From: Elysia marginata
Lineage: Eukaryota > Mollusca > Gastropoda > Plakobranchidae
DNA: 44,747 bases
Assembly: GCA_019649035.1 (NCBI GenBank)
Contig: BMAT01001486.1
Span: 616,810-661,556, forward strand
Direction: 5' to 3'
This document shows, one piece after another, positions 21,783 through 33,113 of the stretch (its first letter is position 1; every line of letters starts with the position of its first letter). Both the position numbers and the translations under genes were made by a program. Under the pieces are notes generated by a model. That model did no database searches. It was given only the letters and a program-made list of their open reading frames with translations, and was not told the origin of the DNA.

Positions 21783-24700
21783 CTCTCTACTCTCTCTAGC
21801 TATCTATCTATCTCTCTGCCTTCTTTTCTTTTTCTTTCTCTCTTTGTTTTTTTTTAATCTTTCACTCTCTGTCCTCTCTCTCTCAGTCTCTCTCTTTCTC
21901 TAACACGTTTTTTGTACACCTGCCTAGATAGTCTTAAAGTACATGTAAAAGCAAGGCGTTAATTTCACAATGTTAATGATTGTTTCTAACCTCACCATAT
22001 CTGAGCCAACACCAATAGTAAATTTCCTTCCCTATGCCACCATTATTGGGCAGAACCCGAGGGTGTTGGGTAAGTCTCGCGTGGAAATCAGTGGTGCCGC
22101 ATTTGTCGTTGCCGAGGATGTGGAAGTACGGCAAGCAGTGCACTGTGTTACTTTTCCTAGCACCCGGCTTGGTTTCCTCCATGTAGCACGGATTTTTTAG
22201 AGGGGACATGTACTTGGGTCGAGGCTTTTATTGGAGAAAAGGAACAATGTTTTGTTTATATGCGGTTAAGAGATATTATATTTCTATGAATGTGGGATTT
22301 CAGAGATTAGTTAGTTCTTATTGAAATGAAATGTTCATTAGATTAGAAACCAAGAATAGTCTATCCATGTCAAAATGTGATTAAAAAAACCACTGTTTAG
22401 ATTATCACAGATCAGTCGTGCAATTTAAACGACTCGTCTTTTTTGAAGTACCGCACCACCGGGAGTATCATCAGTTTGTTTTAGAGCCCTAATCAAGCGG
22501 TAGAAAAGGAGTGGTAAAGTTGGGAGGGTTTAGGTTTACACAGTTAATGTTATCAGCGAGTTGGCGTTGGTACAGAAGGCTAGAATGAAAATCTTATAGC
22601 ATTAAAATAACCCACCATTGGCACCAAGAAGGAAAGTTGGACCTGTTAAGGTAATAAAATGAATGTTTTACACATACAGCAGTATGTATATCATAGCAGG
22701 TGACAGAATATGTAAAATGAACGTAAGAGCACGTCTTTTTTTTTTAATTGCTCATAACAATGTTATTGTTCTGCTCCATGTTTCTTTTATCAAGTTCATA
22801 AAATATGTCATGGTACAGGACCTTCATAGAAAAAAACTCAAAGTTTGGGCAGGGGGAAGGGTGTCAATAACTTTTCCATTTCCCAATGAAATGTTCCAAT
22901 ATTTTGCATATAATCATCAACCAATTTGTTTGAGCGACATGATTTTGTTCAAAGTTCTCCCCTTGAGATTGGATATTCAGTGGTGCAGAAATTTTGTTTT
23001 TTTCCACTTAGCCGCCCTATAGTGAAGTTGAGCTGGATGTTGACATTTTGTATTGTTTTTTTTTCTTTTTTGGTCCCATTTTGTTTTTTTCAAAAAGCCC
23101 TAGATTTTTTTACGACAAAGTACGCCCATCGATAGAGTGGCATTATGCTGTGTTATCCATAAAGCCTTTGTCAGGGAGCAGAACGAAAAAGAAAGACATG
23201 AACAGAAAATGAAAATAAACGTTGAATTCGCTGAGGATTTAGCTATGTATTGCAATTAATCATTGTGAACTGAAGTTTGCAATAACGAGACGATGGCGAG
23301 ACTCGCGAGTTTAAAGTGACATCAAACAAATTGTGTCAATCTCTTCTGGGTTGCAGGAAACACCCGATATGTTTAATTTGTGGTCTTTTGAATTTGAGCT
23401 TAAAGAGTTCAGTTTCGAATTTCCTAACAAATTTCATAGATAAAGTATTTGTTTGAAGATCGTATCTGGACTAAACTCTTGAATAAACTTACAATGCACA
23501 TGATGTCCTCAGTATCGTTTTGGCTTATAGTCTGCAGCTTATCCCACGACTGGCTACACGGAAATTCATCAGTTATGTCCCTTGTGCGGTTCAGCGGGTC
23601 CAAACTAGGCAAAGTTTTCAATGTGAGGCGGAGCTCATGGCGGGAAAACCTAGAGAAGATTGAAAATCAAATGTAAAATTGAGTTCGTTCTATACTCAAT
23701 ACAGCCTTTAAGCAGCCAACGCGTGAGCATGACGGGAACGTCTGTGNNNNNNNNNNNNNNNNNNNNNNNNNNNNNNNNNNNNNNNNNNNNNNNNNNNNNN
23801 NNNNNNNNNNNNNNNNNNNNNNNNNNNNNNNNNNNNNNNNNAGGTCTCTAGTATCAGCTGCATCATTGAAGAAGCACTAGGGCCGTCATTACTCTTGGCA
23901 CATGGCATAGTTTGTCATTGTTTTCTTTCGCCGTCTTTACTTTTGTTAAGTCTTACGAGACCTCGCTACTTAATTAGTGCTGGTTGGAAATAGGGGAGGG
24001 AATAACAAATTTTTCGAACAAACGGACTGAACCCTGAATTTCTAGAGCAGTTTTCAACCGTATTATCTTAACTGGAACTTTATTTATGAATTCGTACTAG
24101 AATGGCTTACGATGGTATACATTTTAACATAGCTGTTTATGATCGTGAGAAGTTGTATTGCTCAAATTTTAGACCTATTACTCTTTATTCCTTAACCAAT
24201 ATAAAGGATGTTTTAAACTTTGTTAAGTTGGTTTTGAATTTTAGATTTTCCATTGATGTAGGTTTCACATCATAAGTGTATCTTCAACATTAAATATACA
24301 AAAGATTTATGATTCTCCCTTTCTCTCTCTCTCCCTCTCTCACTCTCCCCCTCCCTTCTCTATCTTTCTCTCTGCTCATTTATCCTCTCTCTTCCTTATT
24401 TTCTCATAATTGGGTCTTAATATTTCAGTGCCTTGCACAGAAAAGAATCCCTAGAACATAAATAGTATTAAGATAACATCATGGTTCACCTTCTTCCCGG
24501 GAGAGAGCATTACGTATTTAGAGAGTAGAGGGAGTAGGTTCTCCGACAAGTAAGCTGTCGTGCAATGCCAATTTCTGAGTGTATGAATCAAACTTAACGC
24601 GCAAAAACTCGTGCACAATGACAGCTTAATATTTTAATATTTGTGGTAAAAACCCTCAGGTAAATTGATCGGTTCAACATGTACGATACCTTGTAAAAAC

Positions 24701-25847
24701 ATGAAGTAAATAAGACATGCACATCTCAGATGTAGCCACAAACATGACTTTAGTCATTTTTGTCTCATGGAATCCTGTGATATTTACATACAAGACATCA
24801 ATTAGAATCAAATTGCTATCCCATTGGTTGAGCGATTCAGTGTTGAGTTGCAGCAAAACATGTTTCAATACTTAATTGCATTTATAAATTCAAGATCTAT
24901 TGTGGTTCTGTTTCACTACGTTCTCTTACAAACTGTTTTGAATATGGTTATACATTAGGATATACGTTAATTATTTATCAATGTACATACTTAAAATTAA
25001 TTCTTGGCTCCAATCTACCGTCGCCCATTGTCCCGCCTGAAGCATCTGAAATTGAATATCTCGCCATATTAATATGTGAATCTAAAGCTACTATGATAGC
25101 AATAAAGGTAATAATTTTTATCTCAGTATGTTAGAGATGTTGGTGTTATTTTTTGGCAATTCTATAGAAAGGGGGGTGTAGGGGGTATGTTCTTCAGTTG
25201 TTTGTAAATTGTCAAAATGTTATCTTTTCAACAACTAACAAATCGTACGGCTAATTTTTTACACAATATTCAAACTGCCACATTAGAGACATTCGATATA
25301 GTTGTCTTCCTTTTTTAGATCTAACCTCATATTTTTATAAGTCTTAACCAAAATATTTTGGAATCGATTACCGTGTTTTTGCTGTCATTTTTTCATTGTT
25401 CAAAATATTCTTACAGTTATTTCATTTACAACACATACCGATACAGTTTTGAAATTGTATCAAGGCCAAAAAACAAGCAAACCATTGCGGTTTAAAAAAT
25501 AATGAGCCAATTTTTAAACTTTTTAAATATTATTTAATGAGTGTGGAGGAAGCTGTATATTATAATTTAGACGGAAGATAATGGTCATTGGTTGTTGTTG
25601 TGTTTTTTTTCATTCAAATGGTTAAACGTTTACCTCTAATAACTAACGGACTTCCGCGTGGTAGATTCCAGGCAGAGGCGATGGTATACACGCCTGTAAA
25701 CACGCTCATGTAGATAATACAGCACAAAGTGCACAGCAGAGCCTTGTTTTTCCATAGCACGCGGGAATACGAGCCAATACAATGCTTTGCGTCCTGCGGA
25801 AGTGTTACGGAAGAAAAATCAGCGCGAGCATGCTTAGACAAAAGCAT
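18329..25847 (-). CDS. CHST15-like carbohydrate sulfotransferase, complete, 9 coding exons
   Basis: Spliced CDS on the minus strand: 25634-25847, 24991-25045, 23493-23649, 21996-22212, 21078-21197, 20573-20729, 19875-20028, 19029-19176, 18329-18516. It totals 1410 nt, or 469 aa plus TAA, with all phases consistent. It is a type II membrane protein with a hydrophobic anchor near residues 36-58. LPYFHILGNDKCGTTD holds the 5'-phosphosulfate loop (KCGTTD, 179-184). RFIVMVRNPIDRLYSDY (296-312) is the 3'-phosphate-binding strand and loop. The C-terminus (GPMFPETR to FLWND) matches the CHST15 family ending. N110 and N134 are N-glycosylation sequons. The family moves sulfate from PAPS to a sugar hydroxyl in the Golgi; human CHST15 acts at C6 of GalNAc 4-sulfate in chondroitin. 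The substrate here is unknown. It is shorter than the human enzyme (about 560 aa), mainly at the N-terminus. The same-strand neighbour downstream is the GT31 gene. Confidence 0.9.
18578..18591. repeat. G14 homopolymer near a splice acceptor
   Basis: Fourteen G on the plus strand (C14 on the sense strand), about 60 nt upstream of the acceptor of sulfotransferase exon 9. Confidence 0.9.
19029..19176 (-). CDS. Sulfotransferase coding exon 8
   Basis: Residues 359-407. YSVYLREWLSVFHKNHFLVL and RTEDYHADMKGTLQRAY match the family's 'Y...L..Wl..f.....lvlr.Edy' block late in the sulfotransferase fold. The acceptor is tcttgacag and the donor is GTCA|gtgagt. Confidence 0.92.
19875..20028 (-). CDS. Sulfotransferase coding exon 7
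   Basis: Residues 307-358. It starts with RLYSDYIFLG, completing the 3'-phosphate motif (R307, S310, Y312). The segment with IRECLRVNTTRQCFFSDF carries conserved cysteines and an N-glycosylation sequon. The acceptor is ttcttctag and the donor is CTGCCT|gtaagt. Confidence 0.92.
20573..20729 (-). CDS. Sulfotransferase coding exon 6: 3'-phosphate-binding strand
   Basis: Residues 255-306. GDGTPMDFWDFRGW corresponds to the family's 'GE.s....wd' segment. RFIVMVRNPID begins the 3'-PAPS-binding motif, completed by exon 7. Acceptor is tctctgcag and donor is GACCG|gtaggg, phase 2. Confidence 0.92.
21078..21197 (-). CDS. Sulfotransferase coding exon 5
   Basis: Residues 215-254, basic (LWMKRRVPKKRFHIYHMFF) and ending in QYIT before the G-D-G-T-P segment. 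Acceptor is ctctgccag and donor is CACAG|gtgagt, phase 1. Confidence 0.85.
21721..21903. repeat. CT-rich microsatellite
   Basis: Imperfect (CT)n with CTAT and TTTC interruptions over about 180 bases, in the intron between sulfotransferase exons 4 and 5. Confidence 0.95.
21996..22212 (-). CDS. Sulfotransferase coding exon 4: 5'-phosphosulfate-binding loop
   Basis: Residues 143-214. LKNPCY is followed by LPYFHILGNDKCGTTD and HARLTQHPRVL, the strand-loop-helix that holds the PAPS 5'-phosphosulfate. Here the loop is GNDKCGTTD, the equivalent of the GxxKCGTT(D) of sulfotransferases. The acceptor (acccaag) is weak; the donor is ATATG|gtgagg, with an alternative GAG|gttaga three bases on. The chosen donor gives the phase that fits exon 5. 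Confidence 0.9.
23493..23649 (-). CDS. Sulfotransferase coding exon 3
   Basis: Residues 90-142, a lumenal stem segment with two N-glycosylation sequons (N110 in LNRT, N134 in QNDT). Acceptor is ttctctag and donor is TGCATT|gtaagt, phase 0. Confidence 0.8.
23747..23841. other. Assembly gap (95 N)
   Basis: Run of N in the intron between sulfotransferase exons 2 and 3; it does not interrupt a coding exon. Confidence 0.99.
24318..24405. repeat. CT-rich tract
   Basis: Pyrimidine-rich imperfect (CT)n in the same sulfotransferase intron. Confidence 0.85.
24991..25045 (-). CDS. Sulfotransferase coding exon 2
   Basis: A 55-nt micro-exon (residues 72-89 plus two bases), rich in Gly and Arg and probably part of the stem. 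Acceptor is tcaatttcag and donor is TTTTAA|gtatgt. It is supported by phase (1 in, 2 out) linking exons 1 and 3; its residues are not conserved enough for independent proof. Confidence 0.7.
25634..25847 (-). CDS. Sulfotransferase coding exon 1: signal anchor
   Basis: Residues 1-71 plus one base, with the transmembrane run KALLCTLCCIIYMSVFTGVY. A real ATG opens the frame at 25847. An in-frame, phase-0 acceptor (polypyrimidine tract, then ccgcag) sits at 25794-25795, so the exon may instead begin at 25793 and be joined to an upstream exon. Donor is TTAGAG|gtaaac. Confidence 0.75.
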
Positions 25848-26872
25848 TGTCTTAAAGGGAAAAATTTCTACACCTTTAAAATGTATATGACTTGAATCCT
25901 TTAACTTTCTTTCCAGTATGTAAAAAAAAAGTTTGCACTAATTTAAAAAAATTAATGAAAATAACGCGAAAACAAAATGCACGGGTGTTTCAATTATTGT
26001 ACGGGTTAAGTTCGTGATAAGTCCAATTGTCAGAAGGATTCCGTCCGTTTCTTTACAATTTTTGTAAATCTGGATCTACATTGGCAATGAAAATGAAGAT
26101 TTTCTTTTGTGACTCCTTAAGTTCTATCAATATTTTGAGCTCATTGCTTATGCTTTCAAAAACAAATCTTACCAATCAATATATAACCAATATAGGCATC
26201 ATACAATTCTGTGTTGTTTTATCCCTAAGATGTTGGCCTGCAATATGAAATGTTTCTGCATCAACGGAAGCAATTTAGTTCTAAATTATATAACATTAAG
26301 AATTTTAGATTCTCGAGGAGAACTGAAAGCTCATGTATCATCCGAAACAAACTAGTCATGGCGTAACAAACACGTATCATAACTTACATAATTAAGGGTT
26401 TTAGTCGACCCATGAGTTAAATATTCTAAAATACCCCAACTCACTCTATGCTGGGCAGGGGAGGGGGGGGGCTGGGCGTGAAAGTAAAACAATACTCGTA
26501 GTTGAGTTTCTTTTTGTCTGTAAATAGAGCTTAACAGGCTTTTTATTTTCAAGAGCTTCCCTCAAAAATCTTAAATGAAGTCTTTTGGCATTCTTGCTAA
26601 ATAAGGTATGTATTGTAGATTTTTAAAGTCACAACAAAAAGTTTGTTTTTCTTCTATATATATAAGACTTATATAAAAAGATGATCCTGAACAATTTGTG
26701 GTGTCTTTTCTTCTATTCACAATTATTTTTGCATCATATGTATATTGAACAAATACACAATGCATGCGGAAAAAAATCACAGTGCCGTGCTCTGTCTGCA
26801 CAAGTTTAAGAATGAATTTTCAAAACAAGATACACGTTTATGTAGTAAACATTGGATATCTTTCCCACTGAC

Positions 26873-26972
26873 CTGAGAGCAGCATGTACATAGCCGGATA
26901 AAAGTCATGTTTCCACTGCAGCAGCAATCATCCGACTCCACAGTCGTACCTCATCAACATGCTGACTTCCTC
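26873..26972 (-). CDS. Possible alternative first exon of the sulfotransferase
   Basis: On the minus strand an ATG at 26908 opens MTFIRLCTCCSQ and ends at CTCTCAG|gtcagt in phase 0. It joins in frame to the acceptor before 25793 and gives a 463-aa protein with a different, cysteine-rich cytoplasmic tail. A possible acceptor (attggcag) bounds the exon at 26973. A short upstream ORF (ATG, 10 codons, TGA) lies in the same exon. This is a prediction from splice signals only. Confidence 0.45.
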
Positions 26973-28196
26973 CTGCCAATAAAGGTAACAAGTCTAGAAC
27001 ATTTTTTATCGTAAAAATAACTCTTTTCCAATAACTGCGGTGGAATTCACAATGGTGACATCGTTCAATGACATTGTAACTAGGTTGAAAGAGGAGTTTA
27101 CAAGAACATATTGGTAAAGAGAGCAGTAATTATATCATCGTTGGCGGTCTATTTCAAAATGACTTTCGTGAATAAAGAATACCTTTGCAGTATTTTGTTT
27201 CTTTTTTTTATTTCAAGTAAACCTACAAAGAATCCAATGAACGCTATTTCTATCAGTTCTAACTTAAGATTTTTTGAAAAGTTCAAAATTCAATGACAAC
27301 AATATCACGGAAAAAACTGGTCATTTAGGACAAATTTAGGTCTAGGTGACATAAGACCTAATAAAATTACTTCAGGGTTCGAACCATTGATCATTGATGG
27401 GAGTTTTTAGACAGATTAGAAAGAGATATTAACTTTTCAGTTACCGCCGCGAACAGCAAAAGATGAAGAAGTGCATGATTAATGATCGCTACATATTTAC
27501 CAAATGAATGAAACTCTTTGCTAAGGTATAACTGTTTTCTGTTTTATTTTATAACAATTGTTTTTCCTTAGCTTACTTTTTCAAGCAATTTATGAGAAAA
27601 GCTCTTCCTATCCCCCCCCCCCTTCCTCTCCCTCCCTTTCGAATGGCGTAAATTTTCGGAAACAAAGTACAACGTGTGTTTCAAATCATCCTAACCTTTA
27701 CCAGTTAGGCCTGGTGACTACCGTGAACTAGACTGCCAGAGTTCTTAAGGAGACACGAACTTGTACCAAACCTCAACGAAGGAAACAGCTTTTAGACCTA
27801 CAGGCCAAACACCGCTTGGTAGATTTATCAATAATTCAGCGAAACGTCACTTTGCGCCAAACACGACAGGTACGTCGATGAAAAGTGTATTATGAACACA
27901 ACTTTAGCGCAAACAAAACAGTCTTTCAGTGAAGAAAGAGTACATTATATGGCAAGATCATAAAACCGTTGTTTTTACTTATTGAGCCAAAGTCAGTCCG
28001 CAGCGGTCTTGGGTGAGGGGCTGCTTGGAGTGTCTGCGGTAAGGGTACAACCTGATTGATTATTGATCTGCGCCACGCGAGGCACAGTTAAAGTAAACCA
28101 GTACGGAAACACCGATCCAGCACCTGTTAGCAATTCGTTTCCATTTACTTTTTCACTAACCTGTTCCCACGAATCAAATGTGGTGCACGTAATCTC

Positions 28197-28200
28197 ATTC

Positions 28201-28251
<51 letters not shown>

Positions 28252-28398
28252 TTCTCTCTCTATCTACCTGTCTGTTTGTCTGTCTCTCTCTTCTATCTAT
28301 CTATGTATCTATCTCTCTCTGTCTCTCTCTCGATCTTTCCGCCTGTCTGTCTCTGTCTATCTCTCTGTCTTTCTCTGTCTCTCTCTCATCCTCTCCTT
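28197..28398. repeat. (CT)n microsatellite with CTAT/CTGT variants
   Basis: Begins with about 45 bases of pure TC, then degenerates into TCTATC/TCTGTC units. It produces long Leu/Ser open frames that are not genes. Confidence 0.95.
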
Positions 28399-31300
28399 CC
28401 TCCCTCCTAGCTCTCACTGTTTCCCAACCTTCACCTAAAACATAACTATAAAACCTTTATCTTTGAAAAATCCAATAGTTTGGCCGCTTGTCTCGGTGAG
28501 TTTATTGCTTTTGTTGCTGCTAGCTATTTCAAAGAGAAGAAAAAATTCAAAAGCAGTTTCGTTAAGAAATGAGAGAAACCTGTTAGAACACTATACAGCT
28601 TCTGAAAAAAATAGTGATATAAAATGAAAAGGGTGCCATACCACATACATTCGAATAGTCCCTTGATGATGATACTGATGAGGATGAGAAGGACGAAAGA
28701 CTGAAGGAGAAGGAGGAGGAAGAGTGTGGTGGACTTGATGCAAGGTGACTTTTGCCTTTCGCGTTAAGACAACTATAATAATGTTAGCACGTGTCAGAAT
28801 GCAACGTGGGACCAAAATCTTCAGTTTATGTACGACTCTTGTGAAATTCAAATAGTATTGCTTTCTTGCGAACTCAACACAACAAGTACATATGTCGGGA
28901 ATGTTCCATTTAAGCGATTGCTTTCTCACCTTGTTTAGCCTTATTTGGTTTGGTTTGACATTTGATTTGGTGTTTTGAGTGTTACGAGTAATTTTATAGA
29001 TCTCCTAGTCCATACAAGGAAGATCTTTTTTGGGCATTCATAAACTTTCTCGTATGACTATGAGTATTGTTCTAAACTAATCAAGTTTTTGTCACACGAG
29101 AGTAATGATTTAAGTGTTCGAAATTCTCCAGGCCAATTTAATAAAAAGCAGGCTTTGAGAGGGGAGAAGTCAATGTTAAGAGAAAGAAACATTCAGTCCC
29201 ATTTAAAAAGATTCCCTGTCACAAAAAACACTTTTTACTTTGTTTATAGTTATTAGTAACGTTTTACTGTCATATCCGGATGCAAAGTAAAAGCAAAGAA
29301 AAGGTGTTTTTTTTTATTATAGCGCCTAACACACTTAATTCTTCTAAGCGCTCTCCATGGGTTCCCTGACAGGCCATTACTAACTAAATTAAATTAACCC
29401 ACTGAATTCACAAAGCAGAAGCAAACAAGACACATCATTTTAGCATACAGGCAAGACTTTTCACTGCATATAGTCGGGTACTCCTTTAACTCCTGGTTAG
29501 CCGAGTTTCTACCACTAAACCATAACTTCACACAAGCCTTATTAAATTATTACTACCAACGTTACTTCATGTACTATCCACATTGTCTCTTTGAGGATTG
29601 TCCCTTTTTAGTTATCATTGCTAAGGTGTTGTAATTTAGGCCATCTTGCTACTGACTGTTATTATTTTTTTACTATCTTAGTCAATGATATCTATTGTTT
29701 TTTTTTACTACTAACATCATTTTAATACGTTTTCTCAATCTTACTAAACACGTTTTACCTTAATGTTAATACAATGGCCTGCTCTTGTCAAGCTGGCCGT
29801 TGTCCCGTTCCTGGCCCTTTTACTTTTAGGCCCTACTGTTGTATTCTTTTTTAAGTGGTTATTTTAAAGATCATCTTTTAACGAATCATTGTATTGTCAT
29901 AGTAGGGATGTGAAACCGGAGTTATTGAATAGGAAGATATTATTATATCAATCTCTCGCCAGAATACACTTCTGTACAGGTATCGGTATTATAAAAAAGA
30001 AAGGTTTGGTGCCGTTTTAACAGGATACAATATTTTCATCGAGCCACTGTTGATAGAATGGCTGCTGCAATCAAAATTATATGAACTAATGCTTCCAAAC
30101 ATGCTTCTATTCTTAGTTCATTCGCTCTCTGTCTGTGAGGCCGTGTCCTTTTTTTTATTTTCTTCCTACTCTTTTCCCTGCGCCTCAGCCAACCAATTGC
30201 AGACACGGAATTCTATCTTAACAAGCCCCATTGTTCCTTCTATGCCCACTCATTACTGCGTTGGAGAGGTCCCCCTTTAAAAACAACAAAGCCGTATTGG
30301 GTGGCTGGACTCTTCGTGTCACGGTCATTATACAGAATAGATCTAAATACTGAGGTCGAACTAAGTCACAAGAATGGCCTATAGCATACAGAATACTAAG
30401 TCTCGCTCTCTCTATCTCCATCTGTGCATCTTTAACTCCCTTTCCATAAATACATTGCTCATTCTCTCTATAAAATATCTTTTCAACATTTTAGCTCTGT
30501 CTAGATATATATACTGTACATGTATATCGCTCTCATAGTAATTATTGACTGACTCGTTTCCAATCTGTTTCTTTTTAATTGATCTCTTATTGAACTGCTG
30601 TTGTTAGAAGCTAAATTGAATGGGAGATAAATGATTACTTCCGGAGCCAAGAAGAACGCTGTGTGCTCTACGCATTGTCAAGTTGTTTAGTAATTTTCCA
30701 ATATCCAATTAAATTTCATGTTCCTTTCATTTTTTCAGGACTTTTCACAACCATTTTGAACCACACGCAGCTGCTTTGACGTAAAAACCCTTCACAAAGA
30801 TCTAAATAGTGGAGCACAACAACAGTTGCTTCCCATTAAACGTACAGAGTATCAGCAGAAATCGTTTATAGTAAGTGAAGCTTACTGCAAGGGTTGGCAG
30901 TTTGTAAAACACGCAATTCGAACGATCGACCTCAAGAATTAAAAACATTAGTGAAAGAGGTAATCATCGTCCGTTGCGTTGTTTTTTTTAGAGATTATAT
31001 ATTGAAAAGTTTGGCAAATGTGATCATATTGGAAAAATAATAAAAAGAGCAACCTACAGGTACTTCTACTGTCGAATCCCGAAAAGCTTGTTAACTCTTC
31101 TGTTTCCCGGCTTTGTGCAAACAAAAAAAAACCCACATCGAGTAATAAACATATAGAATTGCAATCATGACCGGTTTGAATGTGGAAAATTACATTGTCT
31201 CAAAAAGAGATTGAAACATAATAGTGTAAGGTTAGATATCATAGATTTCTCATTACTTAGCACATAAGTACACGCTTTGCGTATTAATTATGTTTTGCTG

Positions 31301-31968
31301 CTTTTTTCTGTTCAGTTTTTTTCCGTATTGGTTTTATTCCTACCTGGTTTAGTGCAAACTTTTGCAGAAGAAAGCCGCATGCAATGCTTGCTGTTTTCAA
31401 TACTCAGATCTAGTGCTTACTTACCTAAGACTTTATAAGCTTACGTGCTGCTCGTATTCAAAATGAGAATGGATAAGTTTTAGAACAGAAAAAAAAATCA
31501 CGAAACCACATTGAAAAAAAGGCGTTTAATCCACGGTGTTTTCACTGATACCACACTATTGCGGGTGGCGAGGTGTGTGGTATTTATCTCAGGGTAGCCT
31601 TACTAGTCCTGTGGTCCTAATGTGCCCAGGCCTACCGGCACTAAAAAAATCAACATTCTGGTACCGAATAGACTGAGGTCTTGAAGAACGGGTTTGTGCG
31701 CTTTGTGTGCCGAAAAGCTTTTCGCTCTGTGATTGTCCAGTGAGGCTAAAACCTGTAGTTTGGCACGGAGCAAAGAGTGTCTTCTCTAGAATAATTGTTG
31801 TATGTGCACGTCCCATTTCGTTTAGACAGTGTGCCAAGTGTTAGGTTCTTTCGTTAAAAATTACATGTATGTTTGTATACTGCTTTCTTCTTTTAAATAA
31901 AAGATGCAATAGGCCTGCTGCATTTTCTCTCTCTATCCGCCACCCCTTTTCTCAACCGTCCTCCCCCT

Positions 31969-32017
<49 letters not shown>
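31969..32017. repeat. (TC)n microsatellite
   Basis: About 24 uninterrupted TC units at the left edge of a 180-bp tandem duplication. Confidence 0.95.
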
Positions 32018-32020
<3 letters not shown>

Positions 32021-32342
32021 TCATCAATTAGATTAGATTTTTTATCGACGATTGGGTGTTATTTTCTAACTTCAATACTGTCAACCAAGGAATTCCTTTT
32101 TTATTTACTTATTAATCCTCATATTTGTTATACCCTCCATTCCCAACATTCATATCTCGTACCTACTCTCTATCTATCTGTCTGTTTGTCTGTCTCTCTG
32201 TCATTAAAACTGTTACTTCTTACCGACGATTGGATTTTATTTTCTAACCTTATTATTGTCTACCACGTATTTTATTCACTTTTAGTCACCATCCTTGTTA
32301 CGCTCTCCATTTTCAATCTCCCTATCTCGCACCTACTCTCTC
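32021..32342. repeat. Diverged 180-bp tandem duplication with CT-rich linkers
   Basis: Copy 1 starts at 32021 and copy 2 at 32201. They share (a/c)gacgattgg, tattttctaac, gtcaacca/gtctacca, a ctccatt block and tatctcg(t/c)acctactctct. Each copy is preceded by a pyrimidine-rich block. Divergence is considerable. Confidence 0.8.
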
Positions 32343-33113
32343 GCTAGTATAATCCTCTTGGCGAGTGTGTTGTGTGTCAACCAGCACTATTCCTTCCTTT
32401 AGCATTGACACGGTTGGCTGACTGTAGTTGTATTATAATGCTTATCAAACTTAAAGTGTCCAGTTCTGAGTCTAAGCAACCAGGCCCCTGCTTTCACCAC
32501 CGTTTAAATGTGGCCAACAGTTCAAAACTCACTTATGTACTTTTATTTTCTCTTTTGAAAGATTTTGAAAGACCATTTCTTTTAAAGTGCAAAGAAAAAA
32601 TGAAGCTCAGTTTGGTTTGGGTTGCAAGGTAGGACTAGGAGAGTCAAAGAGAGACAGAGATAGAGAGAAAAAAATGAAAGTCAAACTGGGAAAGATAGTA
32701 AGAGACTGGCAGAGACAGAGATTGAAAATTTAAAAAAAAATTGTTGATTGTTCAAAAAGCTCTAAAATTACGACCTCAGTTGTTACTATTACTTATATGA
32801 CGATTGCATGGGAGGCTAACTACATACTAATGAGGGTAAATTACAGTCTGGTTAAGGGAAATGAGGACTCCTCTTGAGTCAAGTCTGAAGTTTTGTACCA
32901 CACTTTCTGACTGCAGTTGACTCAACTGTGCCCTAGACAATCAAAATTAAAAGTGCACGTATTATTCACTCATGGTCATTCAAAAAAAAATTGATGTTAA
33001 TTGAGTGGGTAAAACTATGGTTTTGAGGATAGGCATGACCTATCGCCCTCCACGACATAGTTCTCTGTTTCGGGTGTCTCTCGGAATTCGTGGAGAGCCT
33101 TTCACGCCGTCGT

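Larger units (their letters stand above)
26973..33110. other. Long intergenic region, no gene recognised
   Basis: About 6 kb with only short open frames that lack motifs or are low-complexity translations. It holds the CT arrays at 28197-28398 and 31969-32017, a 180-bp tandem duplication at 32021-32342, and a block near 29320-29357 (tagcgcctaacacac to ctaagcgct) that looks like a dispersed repeat. Untranslated exons or the promoter of the sulfotransferase may lie in the left part. Confidence 0.5.

Noticed and set aside
28063..28410. 115-codon plus-strand frame, Ser/Leu-rich
   Set aside because: Most of it is the translation of a CT microsatellite.
31589..31837. 82-codon minus-strand frame (MAHCLNEMGRAHTT)
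   Set aside because: No recognisable domain and no splice partners; kept only as unassigned intergenic sequence.
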